Shown: positions 1 to 7,906 of the stretch, in pieces
Numbering within the stretch: the first letter of the stretch is position 1
How the letters are laid out: each line of letters opens with the position of its first letter
DNA from: an uncultured Collinsella sp.
GTDB lineage: Bacteria > Actinomycetota > Coriobacteriia > Coriobacteriales > Coriobacteriaceae
Reading direction: 5' to 3'
Assembly: GCA_958427355.1 (NCBI GenBank)
Contig: CAUACA010000016.1
Span: 1-51,268, forward strand
DNA: 51,268 nucleotides
Notes under the pieces: generated by a model
Databases searched by the model: none
Told to the model about the DNA's origin: nothing
Seen by the model: the letters and a program-made list of their open reading frames with translations, nothing else
Position numbers and translations under genes: made by a program

Positions 1-25
1 GCCCGTGGGTTATACCCTAAGAGCA

Positions 26-75
26 AACCACCCTTTTTAAGGGTGGTTCTGATTTCGGGACCGTGTTTTCGGTCC
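26..75. other. Two short hairpins at the window edge
   Basis: AACCACCC (26-33) and GGGTGGTT (41-48) form an 8-bp stem with a 7-nt loop. GGACCG (58-63) and CGGTCC (70-75) form a 6-bp stem. Neither is followed by a clear T-run on either strand, so calling them terminators is not safe. They may belong to the 3' end of a gene left of the window or to the repeat-rich region that follows. Confidence 0.35.
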
Positions 76-97
76 AATTCTCGGCCTCTCAAACAAA

Positions 98-396
98 ATC
101 TCGACCTGTAACATCTAGACCCGATTTAGGCGGCTAGGTGTTACAGATCGAGATATACCGGTGGGTTGGGTCGTGTTTGTCTAAATCTGTAACACGAGGG
201 ACGGTTTTTGCCGAGTAACCGTTACAGATTGAGATTTTCTAGCAGGCGGGTTTGGTTCGTCTCGATCTGTAACAGATAGGGGCCAAAAGTGGGCCTAGCT
301 GTTACAGATCTAGATTGTTGAGGATGGGCCGAGAGGAATGTCTCGATCTGTAACAGTAAGACCCGGTTTTGTCGCGTAACTGTTACAGATTGAGAT
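98..396. repeat. Array of eight 16-bp repeats in alternating orientation (four 57-bp palindromes)
   Basis: A 16-nt motif, consensus GTCTCGATCTGTAACA, occurs at 98, 179, 259 and 340. Its near-exact reverse complement, TGTTACAGATYGAGAT, occurs at 139, 220, 300 and 381. Starts are 39-41 bp apart throughout, so the array has a 40-bp half-period and an 80-81 bp full period. The four spacers inside a palindrome are each exactly 25 nt; the three between palindromes are 24, 23 and 24 nt and G-rich. Spacers differ from one another, although the inner ones share a weak core (for example ACCCG then TTTT). At the positions expected for a ninth copy on either side the motif is absent, so the array is bounded. 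No cas gene or plausible reading frame accompanies it. Confidence 0.95.
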
Positions 397-542
397 AAAC
401 CGACGGGCCGCCCCGCCCATCCCCATCCACCTGCCGCTACCTGCTGTCCGCCGATTTCCGTTGCGCTGCTGTATTCCCATGCCATATCTTCTAGATAACT
501 ACGCGGCATCATCGCCGCCGCGCCTACAAGAGAGGAATGTCC

Positions 543-2573
543 ATGACCGCACCTGCATCCAAGCTGCTTCAGCCCATTACGGTTGGCCCCCTTGAGCTCA
601 AAAACCGCATTATGTTTCCGCCGCTGACCACCGGCTACGAGGAGCGCGACGGCTCCATTGGCAAGCGCAGCCTGGCTTTTTACGAGCGCTTGGCCCGTGG
701 CGGCGTGAGCTACATCGTCATCGGCGACGTCGCTCCCGTCATGACCGCAAGCCCCACGCCCAAGCTGGCAACCGACGCCCAGATCCCCACGTTTAAGGCG
801 CTGGCCGATGCCGTCCACAAGCACGGCGCCAAGGTCGCGCTGCAGCTGTTCCACCCCGAGTACGATGTGCCCGGTGTCGGCCGCATGGTCATGGGCTCCA
901 TGGCTGCCGCCAAGGCCGCGCAGGAGGCCAAGGCCGCCGGCGACGAGGAGACCTTTGCCGCCAAGATGGCCGAGTCCAACGAGATCCGCAACCAGGCCTA
1001 CGCCAAGCTGCATCACGACATGCAGCACTTTGTGAACGAGGCGAGCGTAGAGCAACTCACCCAGATCAAGGAGGCCATCGCTGCCTCGGCCGCCCGTGCG
1101 CAGCAGGCCGGCATCGACGCCATCGAGGTCCACGGCGATCGTCTGGTGGGTTCGCTGTGCTCGGCCATCCTCAACCAGCGCACCGACGAGTACGGTGGTT
1201 CGTTCGAGAACCGCGTTCGCTACGCGCTGGAGGTCGTCGCCGCCATTAAGGAGGCCGCGCCGCAGCTGATGGTGGAGTACAAGCTCCCCGTGATCATGGA
1301 GAACCCCGACGGCACGCCGCGCGGCAAGGGCGGCCTGCAGCCCGACGAGGCCTGCGAGTTCGCCAAGCTGCTCGAGGGCGCGGGCATCGATATGATCCAG
1401 GTCGCACAGGCCAACCACACCGGCAACATGGGCGACACCATTCCGCCCATGGGCGCCATGCCCTACAACTGGACGCTGCCCGTGGCCGAGCGCGTCAAGG
1501 CCCTGGTCTCCGTGCCGGTGGCAACCGTGGGCCGCGTGGTTTCGGTCGAGGCCGGCGAGAAGATTCTGGAAGACGGCGCCGCCGACATCATCGCCTATGG
1601 CCGCTCGCTCATGTGCGACCCCGACATTGCGCTGAAGGCCGCCACGGGTGAGCCCATCCGCGAGTGCCTCAACTGCAACAAGGGTTGCGTCGATGCGATT
1701 CAAAACCGCAAGTACATTTCGTGCGTGCTCAATGCCGAGAACGGCGACGAGGCGACCATCGCCATCAAGCCGGGCGAGGGCGACAAGAAGGTCGCCGTGG
1801 TGGGCGGCGGCATCGCCGGCCTGGAGGCCGCGCGCGTGGCGGCCAAGCGCGGCTACGACGTGACCATCTACGAGGCGAGCGATCACTTGGGCGGCCAGAT
1901 TGTGCTGGCGGCTGCGCCTCCGCGCAAGGACGAGATCATGCGCTCGGTCGAGTACTACGAGAAGATTCTGCCTGGTCTGGGCGTGAAGGTTGAGCTCAGC
2001 CATGCCGCTACCGCTGAGGACCTCAACGCCGCCGACGCCGCGATTGTGGCTGTGGGCGCGCACGACGTGGTCATCCCCGTTCCGGGTGCCGACTCGGAGA
2101 AGGTCGTCTCGAGCTGGGACGTGCTGGCCGGCAAGGTGGAGCTTACGGGCCGCGTCGCCGTCATTGGCGGTGGCCTGGTGGGCACCGAGACTGCCGAGTA
2201 CCTGCTGCGGCGCGGCTGCGAGGTGGCGATTGTCGAGATGCTCGACAAGATTGCCGCGGGCGAGTCCGAGACCATTCTGCCGCTGATTATGAGCGACTTT
2301 GCCGAGCACAACGTGGAGCAGCACGTGAAGACCCGCCTGACCGCCATTACCGACGAGGGCGTGGAGGCCGTGCGCACCACCGAGGACGGCGCCGAGGAGC
2401 CGGTAAATATCGCCTGCGATTACGTGGTGATGGCCGTGGGCTCCAAGGCCAACGCGTTTGGCCTGGACGGCGTGACGGTGCCCGTGACCTGCGTGGGCGA
2501 CTGCTCGGGCGAGCGCACCGCCGACATTGCGAGCGCCATCCGCACGGCGTATCACGCGGCCAACGAGCTGTAG
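543..2573 (+). CDS. Old Yellow Enzyme-type FMN/FAD/4Fe-4S NAD(P)H-dependent ene-reductase
   Basis: This is a 676-residue cytoplasmic reductase of the 2,4-dienoyl-CoA reductase / enoate reductase / BaiCD-BaiH type. In this family electrons pass from NAD(P)H through FAD and a 4Fe-4S cluster to FMN, which reduces an activated C=C bond. Residues 1 to about 350 form the FMN TIM barrel, with HGDRLVG and RTDEYGGSFENR. The cluster motif is C375-x2-C378-x3-C382-x11-C394. The FAD fingerprint VVGGGIAG lies near 419 and the NAD fingerprint VIGGGLVG near 540. An ATG at 537 sits one base after the ribosome site GAGAGG (530-535), whereas the ATG at 543 has 7-nt spacing, so 543 is chosen. A weak promoter TTGCGC-18 nt-TATCTT (461-490) is possible. 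The substrate cannot be read from sequence; dienoyl-CoA, bile-acid or steroid and cinnamate-like enones are all possible. Confidence 0.9.
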   Translation: MTAPASKLLQPITVGPLELKNRIMFPPLTTGYEERDGSIGKRSLAFYERLARGGVSYIVIGDVAPVMTASPTPKLATDAQIPTFKALADAVHKHGAKVALQLFHPEYDVPGVGRMVMGSMAAAKAAQEAKAAGDEETFAAKMAESNEIRNQAYAKLHHDMQHFVNEASVEQLTQIKEAIAASAARAQQAGIDAIEVHGDRLVGSLCSAILNQRTDEYGGSFENRVRYALEVVAAIKEAAPQLMVEYKLPVIMENPDGTPRGKGGLQPDEACEFAKLLEGAGIDMIQVAQANHTGNMGDTIPPMGAMPYNWTLPVAERVKALVSVPVATVGRVVSVEAGEKILEDGAADIIAYGRSLMCDPDIALKAATGEPIRECLNCNKGCVDAIQNRKYISCVLNAENGDEATIAIKPGEGDKKVAVVGGGIAGLEAARVAAKRGYDVTIYEASDHLGGQIVLAAAPPRKDEIMRSVEYYEKILPGLGVKVELSHAATAEDLNAADAAIVAVGAHDVVIPVPGADSEKVVSSWDVLAGKVELTGRVAVIGGGLVGTETAEYLLRRGCEVAIVEMLDKIAAGESETILPLIMSDFAEHNVEQHVKTRLTAITDEGVEAVRTTEDGAEEPVNIACDYVVMAVGSKANAFGLDGVTVPVTCVGDCSGERTADIASAIRTAYHAANEL

Positions 2574-2648
2574 TTGAGCATCGCGGCCAGGCGGGGCGGT
2601 AGCACGGATTCGTCTCGCCCGGCTGTGTCCCGTCGGGTGTCAACCGGT

Positions 2649-2684
2649 GCGGGGCCTGCAAGCGCAGCAGGTCCCGCCCTTTTT
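2649..2684 (+). terminator. Rho-independent terminator of the ene-reductase gene
   Basis: GCGGG-G-CCTGC (2649-2659) pairs with GCAGG-T-CCCGC (2667-2677) around a 7-nt loop, with CCTTTTTG directly after. It lies 76 bp past the stop codon. Confidence 0.85.
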
Positions 2685-2943
2685 GTTTTGCTCCGGTGGA
2701 TGGCAATGCGCGGTAATCATGAGGAGTGAGGGCGTCTACTACCTTGCAGATCACTCAAAATTATTGGGGGAGGGGTTAATAACTATATCCTCTATACCAA
2801 AGGACATAAAGAGATGCCAATTTTGTTGACAAGCGAATGACGATTAGCTGTGAGTCAGCTACCAGCGTAAATAATCGATAAAGATATGTCGTAATTTGGT
2901 GCCAAATGCCCAGATAATGCCGCGTCTATTTTAATTAACTGCT
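2685..2943. other. Intergenic region, no gene seen
   Basis: About 260 bp that become markedly AT-rich from about 2750. Small frames here lack ribosome sites and the codon bias of the neighbours. TTGACA at 2826-2831 has no convincing -10 at 16-19 nt. Confidence 0.6.
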
Positions 2944-2972
2944 TTGAGCAAACAGTAAAATACTACTATCTA
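2944..2972 (+). promoter_or_regulatory. Putative sigma-70 promoter of the HTH gene
   Basis: TTGAGC (2944-2949), a 17-nt spacer and TATCTA (2967-2972) lie in AT-rich DNA about 41 bp before the start codon. The arrangement fits a vegetative promoter; no transcript evidence is available. Confidence 0.5.
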
Positions 2973-3013
2973 ACTTGCACGTAAGAAAGCAGATTAACGG
3001 TTAAGGCTAAGAA

Positions 3014-3418
3014 GTGGCAGGTATGTCGGAAGCAACTAGGACTCGCACGCATGCGCCCGAGGTTAGGCAGCGCGCCGTCGAGATCCTCCAAGAGGGGGTC
3101 GGTCATCGCGCCCTCGCCGCGGAGCTTGGCATTCCCCAGGCCACGGCTCGTCAGTGGGCCCGCGCGTATGCTGTGGGCGGTGCCGACGCCGTTCTCAACG
3201 CCGGTTCGCATCATCACACCTATTCGTACGAAGTTAAGCTCGCCGTGGTTAAGGATCGCTTGGAAAACGGCTTAACGGTTCGCGAGGCTATGATCAAGCA
3301 CAAGATTCCCAGCGAGTCTTCGGTCAAGGCTTGGTGCCGTCAGTACCGCGAGAGCGGTGAGTCCGCACTGGTCGATAAGCCGCGCGGTCGCAAGCCGCGC
3401 GTTAAAAAGGCGGAATAG
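3014..3418 (+). CDS. Solitary helix-turn-helix protein resembling IS3/IS630 transposase OrfA
   Basis: A 134-residue basic protein with two helix-turn-helix regions. The first is about residues 15-50 (RQRAVEILQEG then AAELGIPQATARQW); the second is about 70-115 (VKDRLENGLTVREAMI then SESSVKAWCRQYRESG). The C-terminus is a basic tail, KPRGRKPRVKKAE. This is the layout of the DNA-recognition half of split transposases. No catalytic DDE partner frame and no terminal inverted repeats were found beside it, so it may be a domesticated DNA-binding protein or a remnant. The GTG at 3014 is chosen because AAGG (3003-3006) stands 7 nt before it; the ATG at 3023 has no well-spaced ribosome site. It has its own promoter and terminator, so it is monocistronic. 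Confidence 0.8.
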   Translation: MAGMSEATRTRTHAPEVRQRAVEILQEGVGHRALAAELGIPQATARQWARAYAVGGADAVLNAGSHHHTYSYEVKLAVVKDRLENGLTVREAMIKHKIPSESSVKAWCRQYRESGESALVDKPRGRKPRVKKAE

Positions 3419-3430
3419 CAAACGGGATGG

Positions 3431-3452
3431 TGCGCCCACGGGGCGCATTTTT
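3431..3452 (+). terminator. Rho-independent terminator after the HTH gene
   Basis: TGCGCCC (3431-3437), loop ACG, GGGCGCA (3441-3447), then TTTTT. It is a compact 7-bp stem 12 bp past the stop codon. Confidence 0.9.
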
Positions 3453-3618
3453 CTTGCCGCGCCAACTTTTTGGACCGGCGCGAGCCTATCGGGACATCCT
3501 CCAACGTAGTCAATAAACCGCGCGCAGTGGCCCGCGCGTCTGTCGTTGCGGTAAGGGAGCGTCACCCCTCTACTCCAATGCGGACGTACCCTTGCCCCGT
3601 ACGCCTAAAACTCCCCAG

Positions 3619-3646
3619 TTGACCGAAAACCTGCCGCCGCTATTCC
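3619..3646 (+). promoter_or_regulatory. Possible promoter of the hydrogenase operon
   Basis: TTGACC (3619-3624), a 16-nt spacer and TATTCC (3641-3646) lie about 57 bp before the first gene of the operon. The -10 is weak. A second AT-rich stretch at 3650-3675 could hold the true -10. Confidence 0.35.
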
Positions 3647-3702
3647 TCAATTGAGCTATAACGTTAAACAATTGCAGCGTTTTTGCATGGGGGAGTGATG
3701 GT

Positions 3703-6585
3703 ATGACGCTACTGTATTTCCTTACTCTGTTTCCGCTGGTACCGGCGCTGGGCATGCTGCTCGCGCGCGGTGACCGCGCCCGCGATGCGGTGGGGCTCAT
3801 AGGCTCCGGCATTATTATGGCGGTGACAGTTGTAGTCGCCGTCATGTTTTTTGGCATGGGTCCGCAGAGCTTTGAGGTTGCCTCCGGCACCTCGCATGTG
3901 CTCTCGATCATCAGCTCCGTCATCGACGTCATCCTGTGCGCCGTAATCCTGTACAACGCGTACAAATATAGGAACGCGCTCGCCACGGTGCTCGGCATAG
4001 TCCAGCTGGTGGGCTCGTTCGCCTTTGCAGCCATGACGCTGCCCGCGGTCGAAGCCGTCACGGCGACGCCGCTCTACCTGGACTACATGAGCGTGATCAT
4101 GGTCCTCGCCGTCGGCATTGTTGGCAGCCTCATCTGCGTGTATGCCTTGGGTTATATGAAGGACTTCCAGGCCCACGACGAGCACGAGGCCGCACTGCGC
4201 GGGCAGACCGCGCCCGACCGTCGCCCGCAGTTCCTGGCGCTTATGTTCCTGTTCCTCTCGGCCATGTTCGTCATCGTGACGAGCGACAACCTTGAGTGGC
4301 TGTTCTGCGGCTGGGAAATCACCACCGTGTGCTCGTTCCTTATGATTGGCTACACGCGCACGCCCGAGGCCATCAAGAACGCTTTCACCCAGATCATCCT
4401 TAACATGCTGGGCGGTATCGCGTTTTTGGCGGGCCTTATGTTCTTGCACGTTAACGGCATGCCGCTGACCATCTCGGGCATGATCGAGCTTTCCGGCGCC
4501 GGTACCGCGCAATCCGCACTGCTGGTGATGCCGGTCATCCTGTTGTCGCTCGCCGCACTCACCAAGGCCGCACAGATGCCGTTCCACACGTGGCTGTTGG
4601 GTGCTATGGTTGCCCCCACTCCCACGAGCGCCCTGCTGCACTCGTCAACCATGGTTAAAGCCGGCGTGTTCCTAATGGTCAAGCTGAGCCCGCTCTATGC
4701 TATCTATCCCGTGACTGGCTTTATGGTTACGAGTGTGGGTGCCATCACGTTTTTGCTCGCTGCCCTCATGGCCATCTCGCAGAGCAACGCCAAACGCGTG
4801 CTCGCGTACTCCACCATTTCCAACTTGGGCCTCATCAGTGCCTGCTTGGGTGTCGGCGCGCCCGAGGCCGTGTGGGCGGCCATCTTCCTGATCCTGTTCC
4901 ACACAGTGGCAAAGTCGCTGCTGTTCCTGTGCGTGGGCACGGCCGAGCACCATATCGGCAGCCGCAACATCGAGGACATGGACGGCATGTTCAGCCGTAT
5001 GCCGCACCTGACGCGCCTGATGATGCTGGGCATCATGGGTATGTTCGTGGCGCCGTTTGGCATGCTCGTGTCCAAGTGGGGCGCCCTGGTGGCGTTTGCG
5101 CAGACCGGCAACGTGCTCATGATCATGGTGCTGGCCTTTGGCTCGGCCGCGACGTTCTTCTTCTGGGGCAAGTGGCTTGCCAAGCTTTCGGGCGTCGACC
5201 CCACGGCTCAAAACGTTGAGGTCAATGTCCATAAGACCGAATGGATGGCCCTCAACACCATCGCCGCGCTGCTGATTCTGTGCTGCGTGGCGTTCCCGGT
5301 TATCTCGAGCGGTCTGGTGTCGCCTTACTTGGCCATGGTGTTTGGCCGCGTGCCGTACGTTATTGGCAAGGACGCCATGTACCTGATGGTGGTTATCGTG
5401 GCGTTTATCGCCGTGGTGCTGCTGACTTCATTCCGCGTGAGCAACAAACCGCACGTCAACGTGTACCTTTCGGGCGTGGGGACCGACAAATATCGCCATT
5501 TCCGCGGCTCGATGGGACACGAGGTGAAGGCCGAAAAGCGCAATTGGTACTCGGAGGACGCCCTTGGCGAGAAGCGTATTGGCCCCGCGGGTAGCGTCGT
5601 GTGCTGCAGCATTATCTTGTTTGCGCTGCTGTGTTGCGCGTGGATTGGGCCCGAGCGACTTGCCATGAGTGCGCCCTCGGTGCTGCGCGGCAAGTATTTT
5701 GAAGGTTCGGGCGTCGTGGGCATTTTTATTGGCACCGTGGCATTTGCCTTACTGGCGCCGCTTGTGGGCGGCCTGATCGACGGCGTTGACCGCAAACTTT
5801 CGGCCCGCATGCAGGGCCGCGTGGGCCCGCGCCTGCTCCAGCCTTTCTACGATGTGGCCAAGCTGCTGCGCAAGGCCCCCGCCAGCGTAAACACCATGGA
5901 CGATACCTACATGGCGTGCGCGCTCATCTTTACCGTGGTGGGCGGCGGCATCTTTGTGTCGGGTTCCAACACGCTGTTGTGCGCTTTTATGGTGACCCTC
6001 GCTGCGATCTTTGTGGTGTTGGCGTCCGCCTCGACGCAAAGCCCGTTTGCCCAGGTCGGCGCCGACCGTGAGCTGCTGCAGGTCATGAGTTACGAGCCCG
6101 CCGTTTTGCTGATGAGCGTGGGCCTGTACCTTGCCACCGACAGCTTCGATTCCATCGCCGTGACGGGGCAGTCGGCCCCCATCATCGTGTACAGCGCGCC
6201 CATTTTCCTCGCGCTGCTCGCGGTGCTCACCATCAAGCTGCGCAAGTCGCCGTTTGACCTTTCGTACTCGCATCACGCGCATCAGGAGATCGTCCAGGGC
6301 GTCGCCACCGAGATGAGCGGCGGCACGCTGGCCAAGATGACCCTTATGCACTGGTGCGAGACCGTGCTGTTTTTGATGTGGGTGGGCATGTTCTTTGTTT
6401 GGGACAACCCCGTGAGCTGGGTTGTAGCCCTGGTCGTGATGGCCGCGACGTATTTTGTCGAGGTCCTGATCGACAACACCTTCGCACGCAGCACCTGGCG
6501 CAGCTGCTTTAGGCTCGGATGGGGCGTGGCGCTGGTGTTTGGCCTGCTCAACCTTATGCCCATCCTCGTCGACGTGTTTATTTAG
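3703..6585 (+). CDS. echAB: Fused Ech-type hydrogenase membrane subunit: EchA (NuoL/antiporter-like) plus EchB (NuoH-like)
   Basis: A 960-residue polytopic membrane protein joining two normally separate subunits. Residues 1 to about 650 are an antiporter-like NuoL/HyfB/EchA module. It includes TPTSALLHSSTMVKAGVFLM near residues 304-323, the conserved region with the channel lysine, and VNVYLSGVGTD near its end. From about 670 to 960 it is NuoH/HyfC/EchB-like, with LIDGVDRKLSARMQGRVGPR starting near 689 followed by QPFYDVAKLL. The summed length matches separate EchA (about 640) plus EchB (about 290). Role by family: a proton- or sodium-translocating membrane arm that anchors the hydrogenase. 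GGGGGAG (3689-3695) gives 7-nt spacing to this ATG. The frame is open throughout and the next gene follows after 12 bp, so this is a true fusion rather than two overlapping genes. Confidence 0.9.
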   Translation: MTLLYFLTLFPLVPALGMLLARGDRARDAVGLIGSGIIMAVTVVVAVMFFGMGPQSFEVASGTSHVLSIISSVIDVILCAVILYNAYKYRNALATVLGIVQLVGSFAFAAMTLPAVEAVTATPLYLDYMSVIMVLAVGIVGSLICVYALGYMKDFQAHDEHEAALRGQTAPDRRPQFLALMFLFLSAMFVIVTSDNLEWLFCGWEITTVCSFLMIGYTRTPEAIKNAFTQIILNMLGGIAFLAGLMFLHVNGMPLTISGMIELSGAGTAQSALLVMPVILLSLAALTKAAQMPFHTWLLGAMVAPTPTSALLHSSTMVKAGVFLMVKLSPLYAIYPVTGFMVTSVGAITFLLAALMAISQSNAKRVLAYSTISNLGLISACLGVGAPEAVWAAIFLILFHTVAKSLLFLCVGTAEHHIGSRNIEDMDGMFSRMPHLTRLMMLGIMGMFVAPFGMLVSKWGALVAFAQTGNVLMIMVLAFGSAATFFFWGKWLAKLSGVDPTAQNVEVNVHKTEWMALNTIAALLILCCVAFPVISSGLVSPYLAMVFGRVPYVIGKDAMYLMVVIVAFIAVVLLTSFRVSNKPHVNVYLSGVGTDKYRHFRGSMGHEVKAEKRNWYSEDALGEKRIGPAGSVVCCSIILFALLCCAWIGPERLAMSAPSVLRGKYFEGSGVVGIFIGTVAFALLAPLVGGLIDGVDRKLSARMQGRVGPRLLQPFYDVAKLLRKAPASVNTMDDTYMACALIFTVVGGGIFVSGSNTLLCAFMVTLAAIFVVLASASTQSPFAQVGADRELLQVMSYEPAVLLMSVGLYLATDSFDSIAVTGQSAPIIVYSAPIFLALLAVLTIKLRKSPFDLSYSHHAHQEIVQGVATEMSGGTLAKMTLMHWCETVLFLMWVGMFFVWDNPVSWVVALVVMAATYFVEVLIDNTFARSTWRSCFRLGWGVALVFGLLNLMPILVDVFI

Positions 6586-6597
6586 GAGGCGGCATCC

Positions 6598-7185
6598 ATG
6601 GATCATAAAATGTCGCGCTCGCCGTGGGTTATTCATTACGACGGTTCGAGCTGCAACGGATGCGATATCGAGGTGCTGGCCTCGCTCACGCCGCTGTTCG
6701 ATGCGGAGCGCTTTGGCGTGGTCAACACCGGCAACCCCAAGCATGCGGATATCTTTTTGGTGACGGGGTCGGTCAATGCCCAGAACCTGCCCGTCGTGCG
6801 CCAGATCTACAACCAGATGCTCGAGCCCAAGTGCGTGGTGGCCTGCGGCATCTGCGCGTGTTCGGGCGGCGTGTTCCGCGATGCCTACAACGTGATCGGC
6901 GGCGTGGACCGCGCGATTCCCGTGGATGTGTACGCGCCCGGGTGCGCCATTCGCCCCGAGACCGTGGTCGATGCCATCGTGGAGGCGTGCGGCATCCTGG
7001 ACCAGAAAGAGGCCGTGATGCGCGCCGGTGGCGATCCGCTCACCGTGGGCGGTGCCGCAACCTGGGACGGTGGCGTTGAGCTGGGCGAGGACGGGTTTGT
7101 GGCTGCGGGGGCCGGGGCTGATGGTGCCGGTGACGCGCCTGCCGAGAAACCCGCAGCGCCCGTCGCTGCAAAGGAGGCCGAGTAA
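6598..7185 (+). CDS. echC: Ech-type hydrogenase small subunit (NuoB-like)
   Basis: A 195-residue homologue of EchC/HycG/NuoB, the small electron-transfer subunit carrying the proximal 4Fe-4S cluster next to the NiFe site. Likely ligands are C19 and C22 (SSCNGC), C86 (GICACSGG) and C116 (APGC). The core ends near residue 150; about 40 further residues are Ala/Gly/Glu-rich and low in complexity, ending in PAEKPAAPVAAKEAE, which is unusual for the family. The ribosome site AGGAGG (6584-6589) overlaps the echAB stop codon and lies 8 nt before the ATG. The stop codon overlaps the start of the next gene as TAATG, so the two are probably translationally coupled. Confidence 0.92.
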   Translation: MDHKMSRSPWVIHYDGSSCNGCDIEVLASLTPLFDAERFGVVNTGNPKHADIFLVTGSVNAQNLPVVRQIYNQMLEPKCVVACGICACSGGVFRDAYNVIGGVDRAIPVDVYAPGCAIRPETVVDAIVEACGILDQKEAVMRAGGDPLTVGGAATWDGGVELGEDGFVAAGAGADGAGDAPAEKPAAPVAAKEAE

Positions 7186-7901
7186 TGCAAAAGGCTATCT
7201 ATGCCACCGTTGGGATCGACGAGCTTCTGTCGCATGTCCAGGCGCTCAAGGGCGTCGGCGCGCGCTTTGTGCAGATGCATGCCGAGCGCTGTGTGGACGA
7301 CGGATCGTATCGCCTGGTCTATACGTTTATCAACGTCCGCGCTGCTCAGGAGAATATTGCGCAGGACGGCAGCTATGCGATCGAGAACCTGGTGGTTGAG
7401 GGAATTGATCAGTATCAGGAGATTCCGTCCATCAGCTCGTACTATCCGGCGGTATTTCCGTTTGAGAACGAAGCGCACGACCTGTTTGGGCTTGCCATCA
7501 CCGACATGCAGATCGACTTTAAGGGCTTTTTCTACCAGGTCTCGACTGCCGAACCCATGAGCGTTATCACGCCCGAGGTGAAGGCTGCACGCGAGAAGGC
7601 CATGAAGGTCCGTGCCGCCGCCGAGGCCAAGGCGCGCAAAGCCGCGGCCGAAAAGGCCGCCGCGGCTGCGGCTGCTGCAGGGGAGGGTGCTGCGAGCGCC
7701 GGCGACGCCGCGGGCGCCGCTGCTCAGCCCGCTGCGGCTGCCGGCTCCGATGCTCAGCACGATGAGGCCGCTGCGAAGGCCGCGCTCAAGGCTGCCGAGA
7801 TGGAGGCAAAGCTCGCCGCCATGGATCCCGAGAAAGCGGCCAAGGTCCGCGCGGCGCTTGCCGCTAAGGCCGCCCGCGACAAGCAGAAAAAGGAGGCGTA
7901 A
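7185..7901 (+). CDS. echD: Ech-type hydrogenase NuoC-like subunit with long Ala/Lys-rich tail
   Basis: A 238-residue protein whose first 125 residues or so match the 30-kDa (NuoC/EchD) subunit, including FPFENEAHDLFGLAI. This subunit joins the large subunit to the rest of the soluble arm. From about 130 to 238 it turns into an Ala/Lys/Glu-rich, histone H1-like tail (for example KARKAAAEKAAAAAAAAGEG), predicted helical or disordered. EchD proteins are usually only about 120-160 residues, so the tail is an addition. AAGGAGG lies 8 nt before the ATG inside the end of echC. The next gene starts 5 bp after the stop. Confidence 0.88.
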   Translation: MQKAIYATVGIDELLSHVQALKGVGARFVQMHAERCVDDGSYRLVYTFINVRAAQENIAQDGSYAIENLVVEGIDQYQEIPSISSYYPAVFPFENEAHDLFGLAITDMQIDFKGFFYQVSTAEPMSVITPEVKAAREKAMKVRAAAEAKARKAAAEKAAAAAAAAGEGAASAGDAAGAAAQPAAAAGSDAQHDEAAAKAALKAAEMEAKLAAMDPEKAAKVRAALAAKAARDKQKKEA

Positions 7902-7906
7902 GGTCC

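Noticed and set aside
98..396. Classic CRISPR array
   Set aside because: Repeats alternate in orientation, are only 16 bp and no cas genes are near. Kept as an unclassified repeat array.
222..2555. Very long minus-strand open frame opposite the ene-reductase gene
   Set aside because: It is His/Gly/Ala/Arg-rich, has no family resemblance and no ribosome site, and follows from GC-biased third positions of the true gene. Similar antisense frames elsewhere in the window were rejected for the same reason.
2647..2829. 60-codon frame after the ene-reductase gene
   Set aside because: It begins inside the terminator stem and lacks a ribosome site and codon bias.
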